Shown: one piece after another, positions 22,495-30,085 of the stretch | Position numbering within the stretch: the stretch's first letter is position 1 | Layout of the letters: the number at the start of each line of letters is the position of its first letter | Assembly: GCF_041228405.1 (NCBI RefSeq) | Contig: NZ_CP133888.1 | Coordinates: 3,038,001-3,102,000, forward strand | DNA from: Salinilacustrithrix flava | GTDB lineage: Bacteria > Actinomycetota > Acidimicrobiia > Acidimicrobiales > Salinilacustritrichaceae | Reading direction: 5' to 3' | DNA length: 64,000 nt | Notes under the pieces: model-generated | Databases searched by the model: none | What the model was told of the DNA's origin: nothing | What the model saw: the letters and a program-made list of their open reading frames with translations, nothing else | Made by a program: the position numbers and the translations under genes

Positions 22495-23687
22495 ACCGAC
22501 CGCCGAGGTCCGGGCCGGTCCCGTCCCACCGCCGCGGGCAGCGGTGGGCGGTCACGGCCGTCTTCTTCGTCAACGGCGTCACCTTCGCGTCCTGGCTGCC
22601 CCGCATCCCCGAGGTGCGGGACCGCCTCGACATCGGCCTCGGCGTGCTCGGCGCCGTCCTGCTCGGAACGGGCCTCGGCGGGTTGCTCGCGAGCGCGGCC
22701 GGCGGCGCGCTGGTCGATCGGCTGGGCAGCCGGCGCAGCTGCGTCGCCGCCGGCGTCCTGCTGTCGCTGGGGTTGCCGCTCATCGCCGTCGCCTCCACGC
22801 CGGTCGCCCTCGCCGGCATCCTCGTCGCCCTCGGAGCCGTGGACGTGCTGACCGACATCGGCATGAACGTCCAGGCCGCGCAGGTCCAGCGGGAGTCGTC
22901 GGCGTCGGTGATGCAGCGCTTCCACGGTGCCTGGAGCGTCGGTGCGCTCACCGGCGCGGCCGTGGCCTCTGCCGCGGCCGCTGCCGAGGTGTCCCTCGGG
23001 TGGCAGCTCCTCGCCACCTCCGCGGTGCTGGTCTCGACGATCGCGTACGCATCCCGGCACCTGTCGGCCCGGGACGACCCACCGGCGCCCCAGCCCGACG
23101 GCACCCGGCGAGCGCCGGTCCTGGTCCTGCTCGCCGCCGTCGCGCTCGCCATGGCCATCGTCGAGGGGGCGCCGGGGGAGTGGGCGGCCGTGTTCGGCGC
23201 CGACGTCCACGACGCCGGACCCGGCGTCGCCGGGCTCGGGTACCTGGCCATGTCGGCCGGCATGGTCACGGGGCGCTTCACCGGGGATGCCGCCACCGAC
23301 CGGCTCGGCCCCGAGCGCGTGCTGCGGGTCGCGCTCGGCCTCGTCGGCGTCGGTCTCGCCGTGGTGGTCCTGTCGCCGAGCATCGCCGTGGCCATCGCCG
23401 GGTTCGCCACCATCGGGTTGGGGGTGTCCGTGCTGTTCCCGGCCCTCTACCTGTCCGCGGCCGACCGCGAGGGCATCCCGGCCGGGCTCGGGCTGGGCGT
23501 CATGTCGACCGGTGCGCGCTTCGGCTTCCTCGTGTCCCCGCCGCTGGTCGGGGTCATCGCCGGTGCGACCTCGCTGCGGGTGGCGCTGGGCCTCGTGGTC
23601 GGCTCGGCGGCGATCGCGGCGCTGACCCTCGAGGCCGCCCTCAGCCGCGCCGGCCGCCCGGAGGCCGGCGCCGTCCAGGGTCGCTGA
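22491..23687 (+). CDS. major facilitator superfamily transporter (YbjJ-like)
   Basis: This protein of about 390 residues has 12 hydrophobic segments. Its N-terminus WAVTAVFFVNGVTFASWLPR matches the YbjJ-type MFS group, and the loop DRLGSRRS is the MFS motif A equivalent. The substrate is unknown; drug or metabolite efflux is plausible. No ATG or GTG exists between the SDR stop and the first helix. The start is therefore uncertain: the CTG at 22491 overlapping the SDR stop is my placement, and another non-standard start a few codons later is possible. Confidence 0.8.
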   Translation: MNRPPRSGPVPSHRRGQRWAVTAVFFVNGVTFASWLPRIPEVRDRLDIGLGVLGAVLLGTGLGGLLASAAGGALVDRLGSRRSCVAAGVLLSLGLPLIAVASTPVALAGILVALGAVDVLTDIGMNVQAAQVQRESSASVMQRFHGAWSVGALTGAAVASAAAAAEVSLGWQLLATSAVLVSTIAYASRHLSARDDPPAPQPDGTRRAPVLVLLAAVALAMAIVEGAPGEWAAVFGADVHDAGPGVAGLGYLAMSAGMVTGRFTGDAATDRLGPERVLRVALGLVGVGLAVVVLSPSIAVAIAGFATIGLGVSVLFPALYLSAADREGIPAGLGLGVMSTGARFGFLVSPPLVGVIAGATSLRVALGLVVGSAAIAALTLEAALSRAGRPEAGAVQGR

Positions 23688-23713
23688 CGTCCGGACAGCC
23701 CGCCGGCCGCAGG

Positions 23714-25861
23714 TCAGCGGTCCCGGGGTCCGGAGGTGGGGACCGCCACCACGAGCAGGCCGTCCTCGGCCCGGGAGATCCCGATCACGTCGTCGTCGGT
23801 GAGCGGGCCGAGGACCGACACCGACGGGGCACTGCCCTCGTCGAAGATCGCCTCGGAGGGGACCTCCCAGGCCGCGTCGCCTTCGGAGTCGAAGGCCTCG
23901 AGGAACGCCCCGCCGAAGCTGGCCAGCACCACGGTGCCGCCGTCCAGGCCGATGACCTGGCCGTCGTTGTTGGTGAAGCTGGTCGGCCGGGCCGTCCAGC
24001 GGACGGAGCCGTCGCCCAGGTCGAAGGCGCTGACCTCCTGGCCGCCGGTGAAGCCGACCAGTGCCTCGCCGGCCACGGTGAACCAGCGGGGGGCCCGCTG
24101 GCCCTCGTCGAGTACGACCTCCCAGGCCTCGTCCCCGTCGGGGCCGAGCGCCACGATCCGCTCGCCCTCGCCGGAGAGGCTCACCACGAGCCCGCCGCCG
24201 GGGGTGCTCACGACGCCTCGGCGGCCGGGGACCTGCCCGTCGAGCACGGCCACCTCGGTCACCGAGCCGTCGGTCGGGTCGAGACGGGCGATCCGGGTGG
24301 TCTCGCCCTCGCGCCAGCCCACCCAGGCCCCATCGTCCACGGGCACGAGGTCGAACGAGTTGCCCGACTCGAGCTCGGTCTCCCAGCGGTGGGACAGGTC
24401 GGTCAGGTCGTAGCCGAGGAGCCGGCCCCTCGCGACCAGGACCACGTGGTCGCCCAGGGCGAGGAGCTCGGTCCCGTTGCTGAGGCTGGGCTCGCCGGCG
24501 GCCCGGTCCGGATCGTGCCGGCGGCCGTCGAGCACGGTTCCGCTGGTGGCGTCGACGGCCACCAGCGCCGGGTTGCCGTCGGGCCCGGCCAGCGGTCCGT
24601 TCGCCTCGGCCACGGCCAGCACGACGTCGCCGTCGACCCCGACCCGGACGGGCGGCGCGATCCCCTCGACCCGCCAGAGCTCCTCCCCGTCCTCGATGGA
24701 GAGGCCGATGAGCAGCGAGCGAGATCGCTCGACGCTGCGTGCCTGGACGACGACCACGTCGCCGACCAGCGTGCTGCTGGTCGGGTCGCCGGTGTCGGGC
24801 ACCAGGCTGCTCCACGACACGAGGATCTCGGCCAGCTCGGCCGGCTCATCGTCCTCGGGTTCGGCGGTGCCACCACCGGCCTGGGGCTCGAGCTGTAGGC
24901 CGGCCGCCTCCTGCTGGCGGGCGGCGAGCTCGGCCGCGGCCGGGTCGTCGAGGACGAGCACGTCGAAGGTGCAGCGCTCCAGGCGGGGGCTCCCGCTCAC
25001 GCCGGCCGCCCGGCACGCCGCCTCGGCGGCCGCCCGCTCCTCGTCGGAGAAGTCCTCGATCCGGATCTGCCGGGCGGGGAAGGTCGGATCCCAGTAGTCG
25101 TCGGGACCGAGGCCGTCGGCGTAGTCGAACAGGGTCGTGTCGTCGGTGACGCGCCACGCCTCGGCCAGGCCGGGGTGGAGGTCCTCCCAGGTCTCTTCGA
25201 TGAGGAGGCTCCCGTCGGCGAGCACGAGGTCGTTCGTGCTGTCGCCGTCGGCGTCGCCGAGCAGTCCTTCGAGGGAACCCCGGTCCTCCTCGGGCGGGTC
25301 GACGAGGACGCCCATCATCGTCGGGTGGAGGTTCAGGTGGACGGCGCCCTCGCCCTCGGGTCCCTGGATCACGATCTGGTCCTCGAGGCGGTGGACGTAG
25401 GTGTCCCCGGTGGTGCGGAAGGCCTCACCGAGGTCCAGCTCGACGAGCTCGCCGTCGATGCGCAGCACCTCGCCGTCGCCCACGACGGTGATGCGGTCCT
25501 CGGTGATCCGCACGGCCACGGCGGTGATGCCCGACACGTGCTCACCGATGGGCTCCTGGCGCCACTGCACCTCGAATCGACCGTCGTCACTGCGGCTGGC
25601 CACGAGCTCGGCTGCCGTCTGCAGCGAGTAGTGGCGCTCGTCGAAGGTGCTCTGGTGCGGTTCGCCGTGGCCCTCGCCGCAACCGGGGCAGGGGGGCGGC
25701 GGGGGGCAGTCGAGCGCCTGGCCGGGCGCAGCGACGCCGCCGGCCCAGTACGTCGGCCCACCGGGGCCGCCGGGGTTCAGGCAGTCCGGGTCGGGCTGGC
25801 AGGCGCTGAGGGCGAGCAGCCCGCCGACGCCGAGGACCAGGGAGAGGAGGAAGTGCTTCAC
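23714..25861 (-). CDS. lipoprotein with VWD-like domain and PQQ/WD-type beta-propeller
   Basis: This 715-residue exported lipoprotein has a lipobox LALSAC with Cys21 as lipidation site, then a Pro/Gly/Cys-rich linker (PPPPPCPGCGEG). A von Willebrand factor type D-like domain (HQSTFDERHYSLQTAAELVA to ILLIEETW, near residues 65-225) is followed by a PQQ-like beta-propeller (near 330-710, with repeats such as GEELWRV, HRWETEL, DEAWEVV, DAAWEVP). The family suggests an extracellular scaffold or sensor, not an enzyme. The GTG at 25861 overlaps the stop of the PrsW-like gene by 4 bases. Together with the two upstream genes it makes a unit I cannot match to a described system. Confidence 0.82.
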   Translation of the reverse strand: MKHFLLSLVLGVGGLLALSACQPDPDCLNPGGPGGPTYWAGGVAAPGQALDCPPPPPCPGCGEGHGEPHQSTFDERHYSLQTAAELVASRSDDGRFEVQWRQEPIGEHVSGITAVAVRITEDRITVVGDGEVLRIDGELVELDLGEAFRTTGDTYVHRLEDQIVIQGPEGEGAVHLNLHPTMMGVLVDPPEEDRGSLEGLLGDADGDSTNDLVLADGSLLIEETWEDLHPGLAEAWRVTDDTTLFDYADGLGPDDYWDPTFPARQIRIEDFSDEERAAAEAACRAAGVSGSPRLERCTFDVLVLDDPAAAELAARQQEAAGLQLEPQAGGGTAEPEDDEPAELAEILVSWSSLVPDTGDPTSSTLVGDVVVVQARSVERSRSLLIGLSIEDGEELWRVEGIAPPVRVGVDGDVVLAVAEANGPLAGPDGNPALVAVDATSGTVLDGRRHDPDRAAGEPSLSNGTELLALGDHVVLVARGRLLGYDLTDLSHRWETELESGNSFDLVPVDDGAWVGWREGETTRIARLDPTDGSVTEVAVLDGQVPGRRGVVSTPGGGLVVSLSGEGERIVALGPDGDEAWEVVLDEGQRAPRWFTVAGEALVGFTGGQEVSAFDLGDGSVRWTARPTSFTNNDGQVIGLDGGTVVLASFGGAFLEAFDSEGDAAWEVPSEAIFDEGSAPSVSVLGPLTDDDVIGISRAEDGLLVVAVPTSGPRDR

Positions 25862-26868
25862 GAGGTGACCTCCGTGGCGGCGGGCCGGGCGGCAGCCCGT
25901 TCGAGGGAGGGCAGGGAGTGGGCCCGCAGGGCCATGAGCCGCAGCAGCACGTGGGCCCGGTGCCAGCGCTGCACCTTGCGGGCAGGGGTGGCACCGCCGG
26001 CCGCGATGGCCGGGATGTCCCGGGCGAAGCGAGCAGCCGTTCCCTCGGTGCGCCGCTGGACCCGGCGGGTCTCCACCACCAGCGCCACGACGAGGCCGGC
26101 GGCCAGCAGCCCGGGCACCAGCCACCCGTCGAGGAGTGCGCCCCGCCACGCCTCGCGGGTGCCGAGGTCGTTCCAGGTGCCGTGGTCGAACGTCACGAGC
26201 GCAACGGCGGCCAGCGGCACGAGCGCCGTGATCCGCCGATCCTTGTGGGTGGCCCAGAACCCGAGCGCGAGGCCGACGAGGCCGGTCCACACGGCATGGC
26301 CGGCCACGGTGCCGACCTCGGTGTGCATGGTGGGGAACACCCAGCTGAGCGGGGTGTCGAAGCCGCTGCTCGACACCCGGGCCCAGAGCGCGTCCTCGTG
26401 CATCCCGTACCCGGAACCGGCGGCCACGCCGAGGATGGCGAGGTCCACGGCGCCCGGCGTGCCGGCGCCCCGCCGGCGGCGGAAGAGCACCAGCACCACG
26501 GCCAGCGGCACCAGCTTCATGAGCTCCTCGATGATCGGGACGGCGACGGTGAGCTGCCAGAAGTCCTGCTCGCCGAGCCAGTCCCCGGTCTGCCCGCCGA
26601 GGGTGAGCGAGAGCCAGATCGCGGTGAACCACCCGCCCAACCAGGCGCCGGCCACGTTGAAGAGCGTGCGGGACCGGGCCAGGTGGGACACCACGAACAG
26701 CCAGCCGACGATCCAGGCGTGGTGCCCGGTCGACGTGAGGAACCGGGACCAGTCGCCATCGACGAGCTGGGGCAGGCCCCACGCGAGGATCCCGATCGAC
26801 ACGAGCATCGACAGCCGGGCGATCCACGGCCAGGGGAGCCGCCCGAGCAGCCGTCCGAGGGCGCGCAT
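25858..26868 (-). CDS. PrsW-family intramembrane metalloprotease
   Basis: This 336-residue membrane protein has about eight hydrophobic segments and the PrsW signatures. These are the Glu-Glu motif in VPIIEELMKLVPLAVV, the second motif GSGYGMHEDAL and two later His-containing helices (FPTMHTEVGTVAGHAVW, VTFDHGTWNDL). PrsW proteins perform site-1 cleavage of membrane proteins, for example anti-sigma factors. A cytoplasmic basic tail of about 80 residues ends the protein. Its start codon shares a base with the preceding stop (TGATG), and the following lipoprotein gene overlaps its stop, so all three are coupled. A GTG at 26871 would add one residue. Confidence 0.85.
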   Translation of the reverse strand: MRALGRLLGRLPWPWIARLSMLVSIGILAWGLPQLVDGDWSRFLTSTGHHAWIVGWLFVVSHLARSRTLFNVAGAWLGGWFTAIWLSLTLGGQTGDWLGEQDFWQLTVAVPIIEELMKLVPLAVVLVLFRRRRGAGTPGAVDLAILGVAAGSGYGMHEDALWARVSSSGFDTPLSWVFPTMHTEVGTVAGHAVWTGLVGLALGFWATHKDRRITALVPLAAVALVTFDHGTWNDLGTREAWRGALLDGWLVPGLLAAGLVVALVVETRRVQRRTEGTAARFARDIPAIAAGGATPARKVQRWHRAHVLLRLMALRAHSLPSLERAAARPAATEVTS

Positions 26869-27521
26869 CACTCATCACCCCCGTCGCCGTCGCCCGAGTC
26901 GCTGTCGCCCTGCCCGGGGTCGCGGTCTCGCGAGCCGAGGATGTCGTCGAGGGTCTCCTGCTTGTCGGTGTTGTACTTGTCGATGGTCTTGGCCCCGTCG
27001 ACCGCGGTCTCGGTCGACTTCACGCCGAGCTCGAGGAGGTAGTCGAGGGCACCCTTCTTCTTGTGCTTCTTCGTGGCCTTGTCGTCGACCCGATCGTCGA
27101 ACGCGTCTCGGATGATCTGCTCGTCCTCGGTGGGGTTGTCCCCGCTCAGGGTGTCGTGGGACTCCCTGGCGATGTCGATGAGCTCCTCGATGGCGTCCTT
27201 GCCGCTGTCGAGCAGGTCCTTGAGCGTCGGCTTCTTCTTCCCGCGCTCGCCCTCGTCGCCGTCATCGCCGTCGGGGGGTGGGCCGTCCGGAGGGGGTCCG
27301 TCCGGAGGCGGTCCGTCGGGGGGTGGCCCGTCCGGTGGAGGGCCATCGGGTGGCGGCCCGTCCGGCGGCGGCCCACCCGGCCCGCCGGGCCCACCCGGTC
27401 CACCGGTGCTCGGACCGAGGCTTGGAGGGGCGCCGGGGCCGGTGCCGGGCATGGGAGGCCCGCCGTTCGGACCGGAGGCCAGCGACTGCAGCCAGTCGCC
27501 GATCGCCTCGAGCACGCTCAC
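26868..27521 (-). CDS. Pro-repeat acidic/basic cytoplasmic protein (unknown)
   Basis: This 217-residue protein of unknown function heads the PrsW/VWD operon. It has an amphipathic start (SVLEAIGDWLQSLAS), a Pro/Gly-rich stretch and seven tandem copies of PPPDG (residues 51-85). A charged helical region (KKKPTLKDLLDSGKDAIEEL, KKHKKKGALDYLLELGVKST) and an Asp/Gly tail follow. There is no signal peptide or membrane segment, so it is probably a cytoplasmic partner of the membrane protease. The start is GTG 27521; the stop overlaps the PrsW start. Confidence 0.65.
   Translation of the reverse strand: MSVLEAIGDWLQSLASGPNGGPPMPGTGPGAPPSLGPSTGGPGGPGGPGGPPPDGPPPDGPPPDGPPPDGPPPDGPPPDGPPPDGDDGDEGERGKKKPTLKDLLDSGKDAIEELIDIARESHDTLSGDNPTEDEQIIRDAFDDRVDDKATKKHKKKGALDYLLELGVKSTETAVDGAKTIDKYNTDKQETLDDILGSRDRDPGQGDSDSGDGDGGDE
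27267..27371 (-). repeat. seven 15-bp tandem repeats encoding PPPDG
   Basis: Seven in-frame units of 15 bp encode an identical pentapeptide, PPPDG. The third codon positions differ between units while the amino acids do not change. This indicates selection on the protein repeat rather than a recent DNA slippage. Confidence 0.9.
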
Positions 27522-27590
27522 CGCAGCCCCTGTTGTGTCCGCATGGCGGCGGAACCTACGGACGGGGCTGTGAGGAACCTGAAAGCGCGC

Positions 27591-27797
27591 TCAGCTGGGG
27601 CCGGAGCCCTCGCGGTCCTCGGCCGGGTCGCTCGTGCCGGCGCCGGGGTCGTCGGGCTCCATCTGGTCGACCCGCTTGCGGGCCAGGGCGAGCAGCCCGC
27701 CGAAGATCAGCAGCGGCGCGAGCACGAACAGGATCTCGTCCCAGCCGCCCTGGTGGGCGAGGATCCGCATCGCTGCGACGGTGACCATCTCCGCCAC
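27591..27797 (-). CDS. small single-pass membrane protein
   Basis: This protein of up to 68 residues has one hydrophobic helix (DEILFVLAPLLIFGGLLALA) followed by KKR-like basic residues and an acidic Pro/Asp tail (EPDDPGAGTSDPAEDREG). The positive residues after the helix suggest the tail is cytoplasmic. ATG codons at 27788 and 27770 are alternative starts to GTG 27797. The function is unknown. Confidence 0.6.
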   Translation of the reverse strand: MAEMVTVAAMRILAHQGGWDEILFVLAPLLIFGGLLALARKRVDQMEPDDPGAGTSDPAEDREGSGPS

Positions 27798-27833
27798 GGT
27801 AGGGGTGGCCGAGGTGGGTCCTCCACTCGCGGG

Positions 27834-28331
27834 TCAGGCGTCACCGTCGCCGGGGTCGGCGACGAGCGGCAGCACCCGGTAAGGGATCTGCTCGGTGAGG
27901 GCGATCTGGGTGGTGGTCCGCTCGATGCCACCCGTGGACAGCATCCGACCGATCAGCGGCTGCAGGTCGGCGTTGGTGGGGGCGACCACCCGGCAGAGCA
28001 GGTCGCCCGGCCCGGTGGTGGTGTGGACCTCCAGCACCTCGGGCAGCGTGGCCAGGTGGGAGACCACGGTCTCGAGGGCGCCCTGGGAGATCTCCAGGGT
28101 CACGAAGGCGATCACGTCGTAGCCGATGGAGCGCAGGTCGATGTCGGGCCCGTAGCCGGTGACCACGCCGCGCTGCTGCAGCTTCTCCATCCGGGCCTGC
28201 ACGGTGCCGCGAGCGACCTCGAGCTGCCGGGCCAGCTCCATGACGCCGGCCCGAGGGTGCTCCGCCAGGCACTGCAGGAGTCGTCGATCCAGATCGTCGA
28301 TGGCTGCCGGCACGGCTCGGCGGTCTACCAC
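27834..28331 (-). CDS. Lrp/AsnC-family transcriptional regulator
   Basis: This 165-residue regulator has an N-terminal winged helix-turn-helix (DDLDRRLLQCLAEHPRAGVMELARQLEVARGTVQARMEKLQQRG) shown by short matches such as LDRRLLQ and VARGTVQARM. A C-terminal RAM ligand-binding domain (FVTLEISQG, TTGPGDLLCRVVA) follows. Lrp-type proteins respond to amino acids or related metabolites and form octamers. GTG 28331 is used; GTG 28313 is an alternative. The target genes are unknown: the neighbours are tRNA-Val on one side and a small membrane protein on the other. Confidence 0.88.
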   Translation of the reverse strand: MVDRRAVPAAIDDLDRRLLQCLAEHPRAGVMELARQLEVARGTVQARMEKLQQRGVVTGYGPDIDLRSIGYDVIAFVTLEISQGALETVVSHLATLPEVLEVHTTTGPGDLLCRVVAPTNADLQPLIGRMLSTGGIERTTTQIALTEQIPYRVLPLVADPGDGDA

Positions 28332-28400
28332 AGTGGCGTCGAAGGGGCCGATCGACGATGTGGCGCCGCCCGGGCGCGCTGCTACAGTGCCCGCTCCCGA

Positions 28401-28474
28401 GGGCCGTTAGCTCAGTTGGCTAGAGCACCTGCATGACGCGCAGGGGGTCGGGGGTTCGAATCCCTCACGGCCCA
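28401..28474 (+). tRNA. tRNA-Val (anticodon GAC)
   Basis: The acceptor stem pairs GGGCCGT (28401-28407) with ACGGCCC (28467-28473), with A28474 as discriminator. The anticodon loop ATGACGC between CCTGC and GCAGG reads GAC. The T arm is GGGGTTCGAATCCCT-like. CCA is not encoded. Confidence 0.96.
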
Positions 28475-28480
28475 CTCGGT

Positions 28481-28515
28481 ACGCCCAGGTCCCACGACCT
28501 GGGCGTTCTTCGTTC
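28481..28515 (+). terminator. intrinsic terminator after tRNA-Val
   Basis: A perfect 11-bp stem (28481-28491 with 28496-28506, loop CCAC) is followed by TCTTCGTTCT. It lies 7 bases after the tRNA. Confidence 0.9.
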
Positions 28516-28585
28516 TCCGGCGCGTGCCCCTTCCGCACCCCGAGCCGCCGTCGTACCCTGGGCGGCAGGCCGAAGGGGGACCGAC

Positions 28586-29152
28586 ATGGACATCCACCAG
28601 TGCCCGCGCTGCGAGCTGCGCTTCGCCAACACGAGCGAGCTCCGGCACCACTTCGAGTTCGATCACGCCGCTGACCCGCGCGTGTTCGAGCGGTTCCGGT
28701 ACCGAGCGGGGCCGACGGAGGACGCCGCCCTGCGCACGATCCTGCTCGTCGGCAACCAGACCCTCGACCGTGACGCCGTCCTCGACGAGGTCACGAGCCG
28801 TGCCGCAGACGGTGCGCGGGTGCTGGTCGTCGTGCCGGCGACCCAGCACGGCCACGACGAGGGCGGCGGCGAGGACCCGGGCGCGGGGTTGGCCCGGCAC
28901 CGGCTCGCAGCCACGATCGAGCGGCTCCGGGCCGCCGGCGTCGATGCGGCCGGCGAGGTGGGCGACGCGGACCCCTACGCCGCCGTGTGCCATGCCCTCG
29001 GTGCGCACGACGTCGACGAGATCCTGCTGTCGACGCTTCCGCCGTCGTCCTCGCGCTGGCTCAGCGTGGACCTCCCCGGGCGCCTGCGTCGCCACACCGC
29101 CCGCCCGGTCACGGTGCTCACGCCCGCGCCGGCAGACCGGGAAGCGAGCTGA
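28586..29152 (+). CDS. zinc-finger plus universal-stress-like domain protein
   Basis: This 188-residue protein begins with a C2H2-like zinc finger (CPRCELRFANTSELRHHFEFDH: two Cys, two His). A Rossmann-like domain of about 120 residues follows with TILLVGNQTLDRDAVLDEV, RVLVVVPATQ, VDEILLSTLP and PVTVLTPAP, which resembles universal stress proteins. The ATG at 28586 follows GAAGGGGGA. It could sense redox or metal stress. Two other stress-type small genes (DUF302 and DUF1876) come next. Confidence 0.75.
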   Translation: MDIHQCPRCELRFANTSELRHHFEFDHAADPRVFERFRYRAGPTEDAALRTILLVGNQTLDRDAVLDEVTSRAADGARVLVVVPATQHGHDEGGGEDPGAGLARHRLAATIERLRAAGVDAAGEVGDADPYAAVCHALGAHDVDEILLSTLPPSSSRWLSVDLPGRLRRHTARPVTVLTPAPADREAS

Positions 29153-29176
29153 ACCGAGCGGGCGCGCCCCGTCAGG

Positions 29177-29572
29177 TCACTGGGAGGACGCGAGCCGCTC
29201 CATGGCGTTGCTGACGAGGCGGCGGGCCTCGTCGGCGACGGGTCGGATCGAGTCGGTGCCCACGATCGTGGCCATCAGGCCGGGGTCCATGGCCTCGATG
29301 ACGACGTTCCCGCCGGTCTGGCGCACGACCACGTTGCAGGGGAGGAGCACGCCGATCTGGGGTTCGGCGTCCAAGGCCTGCCCGGCGAGGCCGGGGTTGC
29401 AGGCACCGACGATCACGTAGGGATCCATCTCCTTGCCGATCTTGTCGGCCAGGGTCGCCTGCACGTCGATCTCGGTGAGGGTGCCGAAGCCCTCTGCGGC
29501 GAAGGCCTCCTTGGTCCGGGCGAGCGCCTCGTCGAACGGCACCTCGAGCACAACGGTCTCTTCGAAGATCAT
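29177..29572 (-). CDS. DUF302 family protein
   Basis: This 131-residue protein matches the DUF302 family. It has VPFDEALARTKEAFAAEGFG, then an ACNPGLAGQALDAEPQIGVL segment and LLPCNVVVRQT, with the conserved Cys residues. The biochemical role of the family is not established. ATG 29572 is chosen because GAGGAGG lies 8 bases upstream; earlier in-frame codons lack a ribosome-binding site. It is divergent from the DUF1876 gene, sharing a 190-bp regulatory gap. Confidence 0.88.
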   Translation of the reverse strand: MIFEETVVLEVPFDEALARTKEAFAAEGFGTLTEIDVQATLADKIGKEMDPYVIVGACNPGLAGQALDAEPQIGVLLPCNVVVRQTGGNVVIEAMDPGLMATIVGTDSIRPVADEARRLVSNAMERLASSQ

Positions 29573-29763
29573 GATCGGACTCCTCCTCGTGGGTCGTGTC
29601 GCGACCGTACGGCCCCCTCGACGCCGGTGCCCAGGGTCATCGGACACCAGGCGTCGGGGCAACGACGGTCGAAGGGCCCTGGCGCGAGCGCGGCCGGAGG
29701 CGCACGCTGGTCCTGGCGGGTCGGAGCCCGCCTCCGGGAACCACGTAGGGAAGGACCGCAGCC

Positions 29764-30030
29764 ATGACCTCGCATCCGGTGTGGAGGCTCGAGATCACGT
29801 TCACCGAGGACGACAGCACGACGCGAGCAGATGCCATGCTCGACATCGCCGGCCACCACCATCACGGGTGGGGTCGGAGCCGTCGGAACCCCACAGACCA
29901 AGACGTGCCGATCATCGGCGAGGAGGTGGCTGCCGCCCGTGCGCTGATCCGCCTGGCCCACCAGCTGCTCGGCGCCGCCGCGAGCGACATCGAGGAGATC
30001 GAGCACCACCCGGTGCAGATCCACGCCTGA
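29764..30030 (+). CDS. DUF1876 family protein (dsRBD-like)
   Basis: This 88-residue protein matches the actinobacterial DUF1876 family: WRLEITFTEDDSTTRADAML, GWGRSRRNPTDQDVPIIGEE, then AARALIRLAHQLL. The fold is double-stranded-RNA-binding-domain-like and the function is unknown. Members are often found among stress or dormancy genes. The start ATG 29764 follows AAGGACC. Confidence 0.88.
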   Translation: MTSHPVWRLEITFTEDDSTTRADAMLDIAGHHHHGWGRSRRNPTDQDVPIIGEEVAAARALIRLAHQLLGAAASDIEEIEHHPVQIHA

Positions 30031-30085
30031 ACCCCGGCTGCCTTCGCGGGTCGACCGCGCTGCCGTCGGTCAACATGGTGGGGCC

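Noticed and set aside
22137..24815. 892-codon minus-strand open frame across the SDR and MFS genes
   Set aside because: It lacks motifs, is rich in Arg/Gly and overlaps two genes with clear families on the plus strand.
27267..27371. CRISPR-like array
   Set aside because: The 15-bp periodicity is an in-frame PPPDG peptide repeat with no spacers. No CRISPR array or cas gene was seen in the window.
27834..28331. Regulation of the PrsW/VWD operon by the Lrp regulator
   Set aside because: They are separated by another gene and a gap; no shared operator could be seen.
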